In this document: piece after piece, positions 21,099-32,461 of the stretch | Position numbering within the stretch: the first letter of the stretch is position 1 | Layout: every line of letters begins with the position of its first letter | Assembly (NCBI GenBank): GCA_958450325.1 | Contig: OY288241.1 | Span: 40,548,278 to 40,612,277, forward strand | Direction: 5' to 3' | DNA: 64,000 nucleotides | Source of the DNA: Agrostemma githago | Lineage: Eukaryota; Streptophyta; Magnoliopsida; Caryophyllales; Caryophyllaceae | Made by a program: the position numbers and the translations under genes | The notes under the pieces: model-generated | What the model was told of the DNA's origin: nothing | What the model saw: the letters and a program-made list of their open reading frames with translations, nothing else | Database searches by the model: none

Positions 21099-23476
21099 TG
21101 TAGACACCCACATTTTGACCGCCAGGTGTCTAAAGTAGTTCCCGCCAAACACCCGATGATGATTGGACGTAAACGTGCTTTGATAGACTCGGATATGGGC
21201 TTGTAATCATGGACATTTGGTTTAGACTTATTACGGAGTACAAATCTTACAAAACCAACCTCAAATCCAGGCCCAGTGGGTCATTTCGAGTCAAATAAGA
21301 CTAATTTGGGTCGATTCTGACACCAGGGGTAAAACCGTCTTTTAGCGACCAAGTCAAAACTCGGTCAAAGAATTTCCCGAGATATGTGAGTCAGCCGTGA
21401 CACTTCACACGGCTGATTCATACTCAAACACTACAAAATTTCAGCTTCATTAAACATTAAACAATTCTGTTAAAGGTAGAATTCGACCTCAAGTAGGAAT
21501 TCTATCCAGAAACCGGAACAGACACAAACCGAGCTCAAACACTCAGTTTAGGCGTCCCAACTCAGCCGAAATACTCCCCCACCAGCCGAGATTCATGACT
21601 TCTTCACCAAGAAACGAGACTTTGATTTCCTCTCGAACTCTTGTATTTCCTATCCAAACCGGTATTTCTTGTCACACAAGCAAGACTACCTCGATTCCTA
21701 TAAATAGGACCTCCCATCCAACACTTTTGACACAATTACTTTCGTCAACCTCGACACAATTAACACCGAAAAAACAGCCTCGTAACACGGTTCTCATACA
21801 TCCTCGATATCTAGCAAATCCCAACACCTTTCCGAAGCCTCGAAGCCCCGAGAAGCCGTCCGACACGACCTCCAACCACCCAAACCGACACCCTAAACTC
21901 ATCCTCATCATCTCGACGCTCCTAAGTTTAAGCCACTTTCCGACGAGCCTTATCCCGAAAAAACAAAGCATGTAGGTTGAGGGTGTAAATCAAACCCGCT
22001 TCTTCTTCTTCTCTTTTCTCCTTCTCGTCTTTCGTCAGTTTCTTATTTTCTAATATCAATACTATTAAAAAACTATTTTCATATATCGAACATTCTTAAA
22101 GATATGATATCGATTTTCTATAATCGAATATTGTATCGAAAAGAATTATATTAAGATTTCGACGATCTTAAAAATCGTTACATCTTTTTTCGTTCAAAAT
22201 CTTTTTATTAAACTTTTCGTTCGAAACAAACTTTTTTCAAAACCTTTTCTAAAATCCTTCCGACTATTCGATATCGATTTCATAATCGAATATCGAATAC
22301 GACGAATATCAAAAATATGAGTCGGGTATACATTAATCCATATTTGTACGCGATTTATAAAATTTAACGATTTTCGACAAAAAAAATAAAAACGGGCAGA
22401 CCCGCACGCGAGTCGCACCATGCCCAGGCGAATCGCGCACGGGCCTGTGACCCGGATCGTTTTTTAGCTTTTCGTTCGTCTTTTATTATTTATTCTACGA
22501 AACGATTTCTAAAATTTTTATCTTTTCTAAAACTATTCCAAATATTTGATATTGATTTCGTAGTCAACTATCGAATATAACGAATATCGAGAATATTAAG
22601 TCGAGTACGAATTATGCAATATTCGTACGCGATTTAATCGAAAATTTCCAAAAAACCGCTTTCGAAAAAGGGCCGTCACGCGACCCGCCGGCGTCCCGGG
22701 CGACCCGCGCGGCCGGCTGCCTTGGCGTGCCTTTCTCGTTCTTTTTTATTATTTTTCGAACTTCGTTTTTTATACAAAACAGCGTTTTAGCAATACTTTT
22801 CAGATTTCGATTAATATTTATTTTCTCGATCTCGTATGTTTATTTGCTATATTATTATTCAATCGTTACTAACTCGTTTTCTCGTGTTTGTAGCAATTTA
22901 TTTATTTCTTTGTTTTATTAGACTAAAACGAATTCACATGCTAAAATAACTTTGACGTTATTAGTTTAACATGCATTAAACAACTTAGCAACCCTCTTAT
23001 TTATTTTCCTCACATGTCTTAGGAAAATAATCTCTGCATATCATTCAGCCGTTGAACTAACGCGTGTACGTAAAAACGAACGATATCTTAGTAAAGGCCG
23101 CTAAGTGGGGCGGGGTTGGGTGTTCTCAATGAACTTCCCAACACGTACCCTCACCCCTTACTCAGAACCATGGTTTCCGGATGTCCGAATCTATTGGCAA
23201 CGAGAGTCATTCAATACACGATATCCGATAATGTCGGTATCGGTATCATAATGCCAAGGGACGAACCCGATAAGCTCTAACATCGGAAATGGGCCATGTT
23301 TTAAATATGGCCCACTACGACATAGAGTGGGTTCGAATGGTTCCGAATAACCACAAAATTCGGTGGCGACTCCTACTTCGATTTAAAATTCAATTCGATC
23401 CATCTCATATGGAAATTCATTCTCCTCCCCAAACCCGCGCGTGGCCGCGTCGGGGTGGACCTATGTCATGTCCACA
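21099..23476 (+). repeat. E3 5' LTR
   Basis: 2378 bp, tgtagacaccc...tccaca, about 17 percent different by eye from E2 in the first 300 bp. TATAAATA at 21699-21706. It is non-coding; its open frames differ between LTR copies. Confidence 0.85.
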
Positions 23477-23479
23477 ATT

Positions 23480-23497
23480 TGGCGACTCCGCTGGGGA
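23480..23497 (+). promoter_or_regulatory. E3 primer binding site, tRNA-Arg
   Basis: TGGCGACTCCGCTGGGGA three bases after the LTR, complementary to the 3' end of plant tRNA-Arg(ACG). E5 has the same site at 47080-47097. Confidence 0.85.
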
Positions 23498-24549
23498 TTA
23501 ACTGATGCGTCACTTACCATCGGCATCCTCAGGGCGAGACTCGAAAAGAAATCGTTCGATTAATAATGTACACGTTTTAGTTCAATGGTTCATGCATAAA
23601 CCAATTCTTTCCCGGGCCGGTTACTTGTGACCGACGTCCCACTATACCGCGGTGCATTCCTACTTGGGTGCACTAAAGACTTCGATGGCGGAACTCGCAT
23701 GGGTTTTACGGCAGATTCTAAGACCAACTCGGCTTAGGAGGTCCGTCCTGATTTGCGAGAATGCGATCGTTGTTGGCATAGACCCTATTCGACCGACCGA
23801 GACTTAGACTAAGAGCATACATGGCGTCGTTATACTGTTTCCATGACTACATGCTACTTGATCTTCTTTGGTCTTTTTCAAAACCGGCATTTTTCAAAGA
23901 ACTTACATCTTTTCAAATCCATTCTTTTTCAAAACCCGGAAAGCTGCCGAATTTAGGACTTATGATTTTGACTTAAAATAGCCTATTTTTAGCCGGTATG
24001 CTATCCAAACCTTTTCAAAAGCCCGAAATCTCGGCCCGATAACCCTTTTTTTCTCTCGGTTTTCAAAAAAAAATCGGGCCTTCCAATCCGACCTTGCTCG
24101 GATTTTCAAATCCAAATTCCCTTTTCAAAACCTTCTTCTTAGGACTTCCCGTATTTAGCAGTGTCGGGTCTTGTCATAAGTTAGAATCTATAGCGTCGAA
24201 ACTCCGTCGATCTTACATCACGGGTTTCCACCCCATCCCAAGTCCGCCTTATTTGTCAAGGCACGGCCCACCTTCGTAGGACAAACTCCTACAAAAGAAA
24301 GCCCGTTTACACACTAGAGTCCAAAGTCTGGGGAATTCTCACGTAGACCTTCCTTCGAACGGGACTAGGCCCACTTTGCCGTATCCTAAGGAAGGCCCAC
24401 CGTCCGCGGGTCATCCGTCTAGAAGTCAGTCTCCGGTCTTTTTCTAGTCTAGTCTTTTCCTTGCTCGGGATGTACTTTTTGATTCTAGGATCTGGGTCAG
24501 TTACTGATTACGCGGTGCCCTTACAGACAGGCCACCCCACACTCGAGCC
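23498..24549 (+). other. E3 leader
   Basis: About 1.05 kb of non-coding leader, homologous to E5 47098-48271. No conserved frame; contains several T/A-rich runs. Confidence 0.6.
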
Positions 24550-25905
24550 ATGATGCAACAAGCCGTCGATGATTTGAAGGCCTCATTGACCAAGCTGGAA
24601 AACATGATCACGTCGATGAGAGGGGACCAAATCTCCATCCTCACCCGGGTAAGTGCCATAGAGCAGGGAACTCCTAGTGGCAGTGTCGACACTACTGGGC
24701 CTTTAGCTGAATTGGCCAGCGCAGTCCACAAACTGCAGGAACAGGTCCATCTGTCAACCCAAAACTCCATTCATACGGAGAATGCTCGGACTTACACCCC
24801 ACTGACCGATGAACTACCCGCCAATCTCAATCTGACGGGTCTGCCAATGTTCGAGGGTACTGAAGACCCGGTCCACCATATCCGGGCTTTCAAGGAGTTC
24901 ATGGCCCTTAAGGGAGTTAAGTCCAACATGTTCAAGCACCTGTTGGCTTCTTCTCTCGAGAAGCACCCAAGAGCCTGGTACTACCAGCTCGATTCCAAGA
25001 AATACAAAACTTGGGATGACGTGGCAACGGAATTCGCTCAGAACTACGCCGACAACACGGAAATCCAGACCACTATGCGCACCCTGGAAGTAATGGCCCA
25101 GGAACCTAAGGAAGGATTTACAAAATATCTCCAACGCTGGAGGGCTGAAAGCGTCAAACTAGTCGATAAGCCCAGTGAAAAAGTGCTGGTTGAAGCTTTC
25201 GTCAAGAACCTCCTTCCAGCTTACCGGGTCCATCTCCGATACGCCATCATACCTAGCTTCGCGGTCCTAACTGAAATGGGAACGAGAATTGAAGGTGATT
25301 TAAGGTTGGAAAGCCTCACTAAGGCCTCCACCAAGGGATACCAAGGGGCCAGCTCATCGACAAGCAAGCCCACATCTACGCCTGCCACTCGTAGCATTTT
25401 TGACGAGGTAAACGCACTTGATACCTCATCCCAGAAGAATACCACCCCCCGGGTATTCACCGACATAGGCACTACCTATGAAAATGCCCTGCAGAGGCTA
25501 TCATCAAAAGGCCTGATCACCCAGATAGGCCCAACACCTGATCTCCCGGTCGAACGTCGCTCCAAGGCCTACAACCTCCAGGCCTACTGTCACTATCATC
25601 GTGGTAAGGGGCACGATACCGAGAAATGTTGGAAGCTAAAACACCTTATCCAAGATCTCATCGAGAGCGGGAAGATCCCTTTGCCCGGGGGTAAACCCAA
25701 CAACAAGGATAACCCGTTGGCCACTCACGCCATCTTCTCCGGGGAAATAATGGATTGTTCACACCTCATTTCTCCATTTATCCCGCAAATAAACGGGATC
25801 TGGTGCGACGACGAAGACGACGTCTACCTCACCAAAGGGGAAGTTGTCCCCATCACTCCCGAGGAGATTCAGAAGGTTAAGTCCAAAGTCTTTGCCACTA
25901 GTTAA
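24550..25905 (+). CDS. E3 Gag
   Basis: 451 residues ending at a premature TAA. A short coiled-coil-like N terminus is followed by a retrotransposon Gag capsid domain (about 105-225; RAFKEFMALKG, YADNTEIQTTMRTLEVMAQ, LQRWRAESVKLV). A knuckle-like motif follows, YCHYHRGKGHDTEKCWKLK, with Cys/His/His/Cys spacing instead of the classical CCHC, and then an acidic stretch. In E5 the same protein continues into protease. Capsid and RNA packaging role by family. Confidence 0.85.
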   Translation: MMQQAVDDLKASLTKLENMITSMRGDQISILTRVSAIEQGTPSGSVDTTGPLAELASAVHKLQEQVHLSTQNSIHTENARTYTPLTDELPANLNLTGLPMFEGTEDPVHHIRAFKEFMALKGVKSNMFKHLLASSLEKHPRAWYYQLDSKKYKTWDDVATEFAQNYADNTEIQTTMRTLEVMAQEPKEGFTKYLQRWRAESVKLVDKPSEKVLVEAFVKNLLPAYRVHLRYAIIPSFAVLTEMGTRIEGDLRLESLTKASTKGYQGASSSTSKPTSTPATRSIFDEVNALDTSSQKNTTPRVFTDIGTTYENALQRLSSKGLITQIGPTPDLPVERRSKAYNLQAYCHYHRGKGHDTEKCWKLKHLIQDLIESGKIPLPGGKPNNKDNPLATHAIFSGEIMDCSHLISPFIPQINGIWCDDEDDVYLTKGEVVPITPEEIQKVKSKVFATS

Positions 25906-26107
25906 GCCCTCATCATCGCCGAGCCACTTAGGGTCGAGCCCTCCCCCAGAAGAGCCAACTGCTGAAAAGGCTCTTGTATAACAGCTAAACAGGACTCGAG
26001 TTGACCTCTCTATATGGCAACTCTTAGTTAGCTCCCAGGAACATCGAGAGGCACTCACTAAGGCCCTCGATCAAGTCAAAATTGACTCTACGGCTACTCC
26101 AGCTGAA

Positions 26108-27157
26108 ATGGTAGCTACGGTTCTACCCCACCTAAAAGGAAGATCCATAGAGGAAGGCCCACTAATTACCTTCTCTAATGTTGATCTACCACCATTTGGG
26201 CCAGCCCACAACATGGCCCTCTACATCACGGTCATCTGTCGTGGAAAGTACCTACCCATGACCCTAATTGACGACGGGTCAGCAATCAATGTCCTCCCCT
26301 TGAGGACCGCCAAAGCCCTCGGCATTACCGAGGCCGACTACATTCCCACAGCTCAAACCATTCACGCTTTTGACGGAAGCCCAAAGTCAGTAGCTGGAGC
26401 CACAAAACTTACTATCATAACAGGCCCAATAGAGAAGGAGCTAGAGTTTCAAGTGATTGACGTGACTTCTTCCTTTAACCTTCTCTTGGGAAGACCTTGG
26501 ATCCACGCGACCAGGGCTGTGTCCTCCACCTTGCATCGGAAAATCAAGCTACCTTTGCATGACACCATCATCACTCTAGAAGCCACACCTATGACTGTGG
26601 CTAACTGCAACACCTCGGGCCGCACCGATCTCTGGGGGTTCGATTTCGTAGGGGCCATCGAAGAGGATCATCTCTTCCGTCCTTACTTCACGGTCCGCCT
26701 TGACCAAATGCTGCAGAATCTGGGCTTTCTACCAGGGGTTACATTAAGGCCCGATCTCCCTGCAGGAAAAATCCTCGAAGTTCTGGACAATGGGAGGACC
26801 CAAACAGGCCTAGGCTACACCCTAACCTCGGAAAACGTGGGCCAAACCGGAGCCGGCAAGGTTATCTTTGTCACTCCAGTGTTCGAGACCATCCAAACTG
26901 GCCTATATCGGCCCACAACCATGCGCCCTGGGACCCACTCGGCCCAGGTCTGCAACTACATACCAGACGACATCTTCGCTCTTATCCAGTGCGAAGATGC
27001 TAAGTATGCTAAGCCCGCGCTAGGGCTACTTTTCAGAGAGGAACTCACGATCCCAACACCGAAGGAAGAGCTGGTCAGTCTTATTCTCCACAGCCGCACC
27101 TTCGATCCATCTAAGCTGATCTCAGAGGTCGGATCCGGGACCGGAAGCAGAGCCTGA
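26108..27157 (+). CDS. E3 protease region
   Basis: 349 residues in another frame from gag. The retropepsin active site is LIDDGSAINVLPL, with the flap-side motif FNLLLGRPWIH. Similarity to E5 begins earlier, near 25925, but a stop in the 'LV*QLNRTR' region interrupts it. It ends at a TGA where E5 has Trp. It would process the polyprotein. Confidence 0.8.
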   Translation: MVATVLPHLKGRSIEEGPLITFSNVDLPPFGPAHNMALYITVICRGKYLPMTLIDDGSAINVLPLRTAKALGITEADYIPTAQTIHAFDGSPKSVAGATKLTIITGPIEKELEFQVIDVTSSFNLLLGRPWIHATRAVSSTLHRKIKLPLHDTIITLEATPMTVANCNTSGRTDLWGFDFVGAIEEDHLFRPYFTVRLDQMLQNLGFLPGVTLRPDLPAGKILEVLDNGRTQTGLGYTLTSENVGQTGAGKVIFVTPVFETIQTGLYRPTTMRPGTHSAQVCNYIPDDIFALIQCEDAKYAKPALGLLFREELTIPTPKEELVSLILHSRTFDPSKLISEVGSGTGSRA

Positions 27158-27418
27158 AAGAAGACTGTCAAGTGGACTGACAGTCAAGGAAGGACTTACA
27201 AGCTGATCACAAGGGAAGGAGAAATGCCAGAATCTGAGTCTGAGTCTGAGTCGGAGTCCGAGTCGGAGTCTAAGATTGAGTCTAGTGAGTCTGGTGCTAG
27301 GGTCTGTCCTGGTGCCTCTGGGTCTGTCCCAGGCACCCTGCATATCCCGCCACTGACTAGTGATCAGATGGCAGCTCTTTTCGAGCTATTTTCTCAATTC
27401 ATGATCAATAATAACAAA
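27158..27418 (+). pseudogene. E3 start of pol, cut at the Athila-like insertion
   Basis: Same frame as the protease after the TGA: a KTVKWTDSQGR block, then a Ser-Glu repeat and a PLTSDQMAALFELFSQF motif, as in E5 50963-51270. Homology stops at about 27418. Confidence 0.75.
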
Positions 27419-28183
27419 AGGAAGAAAGATTAGATAAAATTACCAAAAATAATGAAGGCGATTAGAATGTTGCAATCTTACAATAACCGAGTTTTAAAGA
27501 AAGAAATTAAACTAGAAGTAATTCTAAGAGAATAAGCAGAAGAAATCTAAATAAGAGTCTAAGGAGAAGTAAAAGAGAATAAGGGAGAAGTGGTATATAT
27601 AAAATCTAGTCTAATAGTTTCTTAAATACTAAGTTAAAACAAAAGTCCAAAAGTCTTGTTAACCCTAAAAATCAAATTAGGAAAGTCTCGGTCTTCGTCC
27701 AGTCTCGAGAATAGTCGGTCGAGGATTTTGAATAGTCGGTCGACTATTTGGATAGTCGGTCGACTATTAGTATAGTCGGTCGACTATTATTGACCCGTTT
27801 CAGCACTGCGCGCTCAACTTCAAACGCTTGTCATTTCTTCGTTACTTCTTCAAATCAGGCGTATAATATACCGTTGGAAAGCTAAGAGAAATAGCTTTCC
27901 AACGCAACTAGAATCAGCTCAATTGAAGTTTTAGAACTCAAGATATTCACGTTTTAAGTAGACCCGTTTGGAAACGATCATTCTCTTTTCTTATTTCGCA
28001 TAATATTTCATCTTTAAGAACGAATTTTGCCTTGTTTATGCGTCCACGAGTCCATTCCCTACATTAGATGCAACAAGACCACAAAGTATCAAATTCGGGG
28101 GAAAATAGTAGACAATGCTACTCGATATGCATGGAAATGCGTGCGTAAAAGACGTAATAATCATATATAAATAGCACGCATCA
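27418..28183 (-). repeat. Athila-like element, 3' LTR (outer end deleted)
   Basis: Matches 31699-32461. Contains three tandem palindromes of the form TAGTCGGTCGACTA plus one degenerate copy at about 27710-27790. The inner edge ...gcacgcatca is followed by the polypurine tract. Confidence 0.85.
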
Positions 28184-28200
28184 AACCTCCCCAAACCGAA
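28184..28200 (-). promoter_or_regulatory. Athila-like element polypurine tract
   Basis: The minus strand reads GGTTTGGGGAGGTT right before the TGATGCGTGC start of the LTR. Confidence 0.75.
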
Positions 28201-29784
28201 CCCTTGCTTGTCCCAAGCAAGCACAAGACAATGAAAAACATCCTAATGGAACGTATAACTCATAGCGGAGTATGCTTCAAAGTTACCCAAACCAATGCGC
28301 AACGATTAAAATTAATGTAAACAACCACATACAACAAGCTTGACCAATGACAACAATACTGAACCTTCAACCTTGCAAGACTCGTCTATGTCGGACTCTC
28401 ACGGGTCGCTCATCACACAAAAGGGGTGATATTGTGAGTTTATGTAAAAATGGAAAGACAAAGCACTCACCTAAACTGCGACCTACAAGAACATGCATGC
28501 AATCTAACATGAAATTAATCTCTAATAACCGTACATACGCATTCTATCGGGTAAAGACAAGTGCCAAGGACTTACAGATAGTATAAAGTGAGGTTAATCG
28601 GGTAAGAAGGGGCAAAACGATATGGATATGAGGAGTTAAAAGCCAAGCTAGTATTCCCTACACCCATCAATAATAAATATTCCGTTCTTACCAAACTCCA
28701 GTCGAAGAAATTAGGCATAGCAACAAGCGCCTTATCAAAACCGCTTCCCACTAATAACTATGAAATTAGAGAGATCAATTCTTTTCTCATAGCAAAAACA
28801 CATCATTCTTCTAGTTTCACTTTATTTTTTTTCTTTCCTTTTTTTTTCATTCAAAATTTTCTTTCCTTGAATTTTTTCTTTTTTCTCCTTTCATTTTTTT
28901 TCTCAATTCATTTTTTCCAATTTCCTTTTTTTTTTCTTTTCCAATATCATGGTTTCAAAATTAACCCGAAAAAAATAATTCCATCTAAATCATCTACTAG
29001 CTTGACTAGGGTAGGCAATATATGGCATGTAGTTAATAAACGGGTCAAACAGGTCAATTTGGCTATGTGAGGCTTATGTGAATTAATTAAAAGAAAGGAT
29101 TTGCTTTTTTCGCACATGTCAAAACCACGAGTCAAAAACGTACAGGTACCTAAGAGACGAATGTCATGCTTATGCAATTTGATGTTACATGTCTCATAAG
29201 GAGTACTACTCTCAACCTAAATGAAACTGATCATGAATGTCATCAGTTTAAAGGCTCTAATTCCTTACAAATCTGAGTAGTTTGCCAACAATGAGTCAAG
29301 TTTATTCGTTCAGTACCGTTAACCAAAGATGCAAGAATATCGCATGTAATTATATATATATACAAAAATTCTTACGGCGCACTAGCATAAGCAACTAAAT
29401 GAAGACATAGAAGCATTATCATCATCGCTACATAGCATTCCGACTCAACTAAGACTCGACTAAATGCAAAAACATATTTTTGTGATTTTTTTATGCATGC
29501 AAAAATGCAAGAAATATGCAGATGGATGAAAACAGACAGAAGCATACCCTCCCCAAACCAAATCACACAATGCCCTCATTGTGTACAGCGAATAATAAGT
29601 GGCATAAAAAAATATGGGGAAAGATAGGAAAGACGATGAAAGTGCAAAAGAAAAAAAAATGAGACTACTTACAAGATACATATAAAGGAAACTTCCCCAA
29701 ACCGCATCTAAGCATCCTCTTCATAATCGGAATCGTCGCAGTTTCCGTCACCTCCGTCGTCCTTGGAGCTCACAAAAGCGGTAC
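28201..29784 (-). other. Athila-like element, non-coding interior
   Basis: About 1.6 kb without a credible frame. It has a long pyrimidine-rich tract on the plus strand (28795-28945) and AT-rich DNA. This is where pol would be in a complete element. Confidence 0.6.
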
Positions 29785-31290
29785 CTACACACAAAAAACA
29801 ACAAAAAAAACACACACACAAGACAAGAAAAGAAAATAATATAGAACACATCTTAGCAACCTATGTGAATCGCCTAAAAAATAGGTCAAGGATCGCATTA
29901 GCTTGTCAAACAAGCTAGACCAATCAGCAGCAAAGTGGTCATAGAAAATCAACATCAACAAGCATGACCAATAATAAGCATGATAAGTAAGAAGAGTAGT
30001 GAGCAGTTTATGAGAAAAGACATACAAAGCAAATATCTCAAAATTATCCCAAGTCTTATCATTTGACTCAAATTGTACAACAGGAGAGTCAAATAACTCA
30101 AAACTACTCAAAGCATCAAAATTATACTCTTCAACTCCCTCGAAGGAGTTATTATTATCACCATCTTTAATGCTCTCAAGAAGACGACCATCAAACGATG
30201 AACCAAGAGCCAAAACAATTTCTTCTAAAAGAATATCACAATCCTCATCCATAATCATAGGCTCAAGTAAAGGTGTAAAGGAATCTAGATCAAGATAATC
30301 AACGGGTGAAGGAGATTCCTCTTCAAAACAATGGGAAAAGTCAAATTTCTCTAAAATAGGTTTTTCAAAGAAATCAGATTCGCAATCCCAAGTATCCTCA
30401 ATGCTGAAACTCTCTTCACTCAAAGTATCATTCAAAGGTACACTCTCTTCCCGACTCTCGTCCATTTGATCTTTTCTCTCACGCTCACGGGCTTCTCCTT
30501 TGTTCATCTCTCTTTCCAAAACCTCAAAATTGACATCAAATGACACACTCTCAAATTCACATGAACCAAAATCCTCAATGTTATCCTCAGAAAAAACATC
30601 AGTCAAAGCATCCAAACACGCGTTTTCCTCAAATATAACACTTTCCATCTCACAATCATTGTTTGCCACAACAACATTCACAAAATGAGAAGAATATTTG
30701 ACTAAAGGGTGTGAAAGTTGCTCCGAAGAAGAATAAGATGGTTCACAAGTATCCAAGGAATGCAAGTCATCATCCTGCATCAAGTTAGAAATCGTAGGGG
30801 TTTTGGGAACAATTTGGGATTGAACACTATACACATCATCAACAACTTCCTCCAATGGGCATATGTCCTGTCTAATGGATGCAACAGATTCAGTCATAAC
30901 ATAGTCAGTGGAATGTGAGAAATTAACTCTAGTATCTAACTTACATGGAGTATCATGCTCGTTTTCCTTTAAAGTTACCATATCTATAAGTTGTTGCATC
31001 ATCGCCTTAAGCTCTGATATCTCAGCTTTCCTCTTTATCTCAGACTCCAAACTGTTTCGGATTAAATATTGGAGTAGCGCCCATGTTTTCACATAAGACA
31101 TGTATTTAAACATGCCTTCACAGTTTCCCTCAATATAAGCGTGTGTCGCATCATCGACACCATCGTAAATCATATGACTCACCTCCCACACACTCACATA
31201 ATAGCCATTTTGAGTAATAAAAGAGTCAAGTCTATCAAAATAAATATGCAGTGGTTCAAGTTCAAACTGAGGGAAGTAGAAAATAGTCAT
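29785..31290 (-). CDS. Athila-like element, Gag-like acidic protein
   Basis: 501 residues from the ATG at 31288-31290. A longer reading from 31437 adds a Tyr/Phe run encoded by an AAT/AAA microsatellite and is unlikely. Residues about 1-95 (LHIYFDRLDSFI, WEVSHMIYDGVDD, YVKTWALLQYL) resemble the helical Gag block of Athila elements in order and spacing (inference). The middle is strongly acidic, with many Glu, Asp and Ser. The last 100 residues are hydrophobic and end in a Phe/Val/Cys run. No zinc knuckle is seen. An uninterrupted frame of this size in a non-autonomous element suggests past selection or recent origin. Confidence 0.6.
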   Translation of the reverse strand: MTIFYFPQFELEPLHIYFDRLDSFITQNGYYVSVWEVSHMIYDGVDDATHAYIEGNCEGMFKYMSYVKTWALLQYLIRNSLESEIKRKAEISELKAMMQQLIDMVTLKENEHDTPCKLDTRVNFSHSTDYVMTESVASIRQDICPLEEVVDDVYSVQSQIVPKTPTISNLMQDDDLHSLDTCEPSYSSSEQLSHPLVKYSSHFVNVVVANNDCEMESVIFEENACLDALTDVFSEDNIEDFGSCEFESVSFDVNFEVLEREMNKGEARERERKDQMDESREESVPLNDTLSEESFSIEDTWDCESDFFEKPILEKFDFSHCFEEESPSPVDYLDLDSFTPLLEPMIMDEDCDILLEEIVLALGSSFDGRLLESIKDGDNNNSFEGVEEYNFDALSSFELFDSPVVQFESNDKTWDNFEIFALYVFSHKLLTTLLTYHAYYWSCLLMLIFYDHFAADWSSLFDKLMRSLTYFLGDSHRLLRCVLYYFLFLSCVCVFFVVFCV

Positions 31291-31320
31291 AATGATGAAA
31301 AACGATGAAAAAAAATGAGA

Positions 31321-31352
31321 ATAAAAAAAAAAAAAAAAAACTAAGAGAAAAA

Positions 31353-31387
<35 letters not shown>

Positions 31388-31498
31388 GGGAGTGGGTGCC
31401 CAGATAGTATCTCGGCTTCCCTCCAACTTCTTGTCATTTGTTCTGGTGTTTAATGAAAGTTCCGTTTTGAAAAAAAAAATAATAATAATAATAATAAT
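31321..31498. repeat. A and AAT microsatellites
   Basis: An A run at about 31323-31340, an AAT array at about 31354-31386, and a shorter one at about 31480-31498, all in the leader of the Athila-like element. Confidence 0.9.
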
Positions 31499-31566
31499 CG
31501 TCTCAAGAAACTGGAGTTTCCTAAGACAGAAGATAAACTAAAATAAACAAGCAGAAAAACACTGTC

Positions 31567-31584
31567 TCCCCGGCAACGGCGCCA
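31567..31584 (-). promoter_or_regulatory. Athila-like element primer binding site, tRNA-Asp
   Basis: The minus strand reads TGGCGCCGTTGCCGGGGA, complementary to the 3' end of plant tRNA-Asp, the common primer of Athila elements. It lies about 20 bp after the presumed LTR end. Confidence 0.9.
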
Positions 31585-31604
31585 AAATTTTACTAGATTA
31601 AACA

Positions 31605-32461
31605 TGACGAATAATAATAAAATTACGACAAACATAAAACAAAGATTAAGAATAAGTAAATATGAAGAAGACCAATCAAGAACGAGGAAGAAGGAAGAAG
31701 GAAGAAAGATTAGATAAAATTACCAAAAGGAATGAAGGCGATTAGAATGTTGCAATCTTACAATAACCGAGTTTTAAAGGAAGAAATTAAACTAGAAGTA
31801 ATTCTAAGAGAATAAGCAGAAGAGATCTAAATAAGAGTCTAAGGAGAAGTAAAAGAGAATAAGGGAGAAGTGGTATATAAAATCTAGTCTAATAGTTTCT
31901 TAAATACTAAGTTAAAACAAAAGCCCAAAAGTCTTGTTTACCCTAAAAATCAAATTAGGAAAGTCTTGGTCTTCGTCCAGTCTCGAGAATAGTCGTTCGA
32001 GGATTTCGAATAGTCGGTCGACTATTTGGATAATCGGTCGACTATTAGTATAGTCGTTCGACTATTATTGACCCGTTTCAGCACTGCACGCTCAACTTCA
32101 AACGCTTGTCATTTCTTCGTTACTTCTTCAAATCAGGCGTATAATATACCGTTGGAAAGCTAAGAGAAAGAGCTTTCCAACTCAACTAGAATCAGCTCAA
32201 TTGAAGTTTTAGAACTCAAGATATTCACGTTTTAAGTAGACCCGTTTGGAAACGATCATTCTCTTTTCTTATTTCGCATAATATTTCATCTTTAAGAACG
32301 AATTTTGCCTTGTTTATGCGTCCACGAGTCCATTCCCTACATTAGATGCAAAAAGACCACAAAGTATCAAATTTGGGGGAAAATAGTAGACAATGCTACT
32401 CGATATGCATGGAAATGCGTGCGTAAAAGACGTAATAATCATATATAAATAGCACGCATCA
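31605..32461 (-). repeat. Athila-like element, 5' LTR
   Basis: Outer edge at 32461 (E3 resumes at 32462). The inner edge near 31605 is an estimate from the nearest TG/CA end. The TCGGTCGA-type palindromes are at about 31988-32068. Confidence 0.75.

Larger units (their letters stand above)
27418..32461 (-). mobile_element. Non-autonomous Athila-like LTR element inside E3
   Basis: Two LTRs (left 27418-28183, right about 31605-32461) with about 2 percent difference by eye, a tRNA-Asp primer site beside the right LTR and a polypurine tract beside the left one fix a minus orientation. The interior holds one frame resembling the Athila Gag region; there is no protease, RT or integrase, so it needs help from elsewhere. 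The left LTR lacks its outer 95 bp or so, and E3 lacks about 640 bp (E5 equivalents 51271-51908) at the same junction: one deletion took both and removed the target duplication. Confidence 0.8.

Noticed and set aside
21595..21975. 126-codon frame in the E3 LTR
   Set aside because: It spans the TATA box, is Ser/Thr/Pro-rich low complexity, and is not kept in E2 or E5.
23480..23497. Possible tRNA gene fragments at tRNA-matching sites
   Set aside because: These 18-bp matches are complementary to tRNA 3' ends and sit next to LTRs, so they are primer binding sites.
31291..31437. Upstream ATG extending the Athila-like protein by 49 residues
   Set aside because: The extension is a Tyr/Phe run encoded by AAT and A microsatellites.
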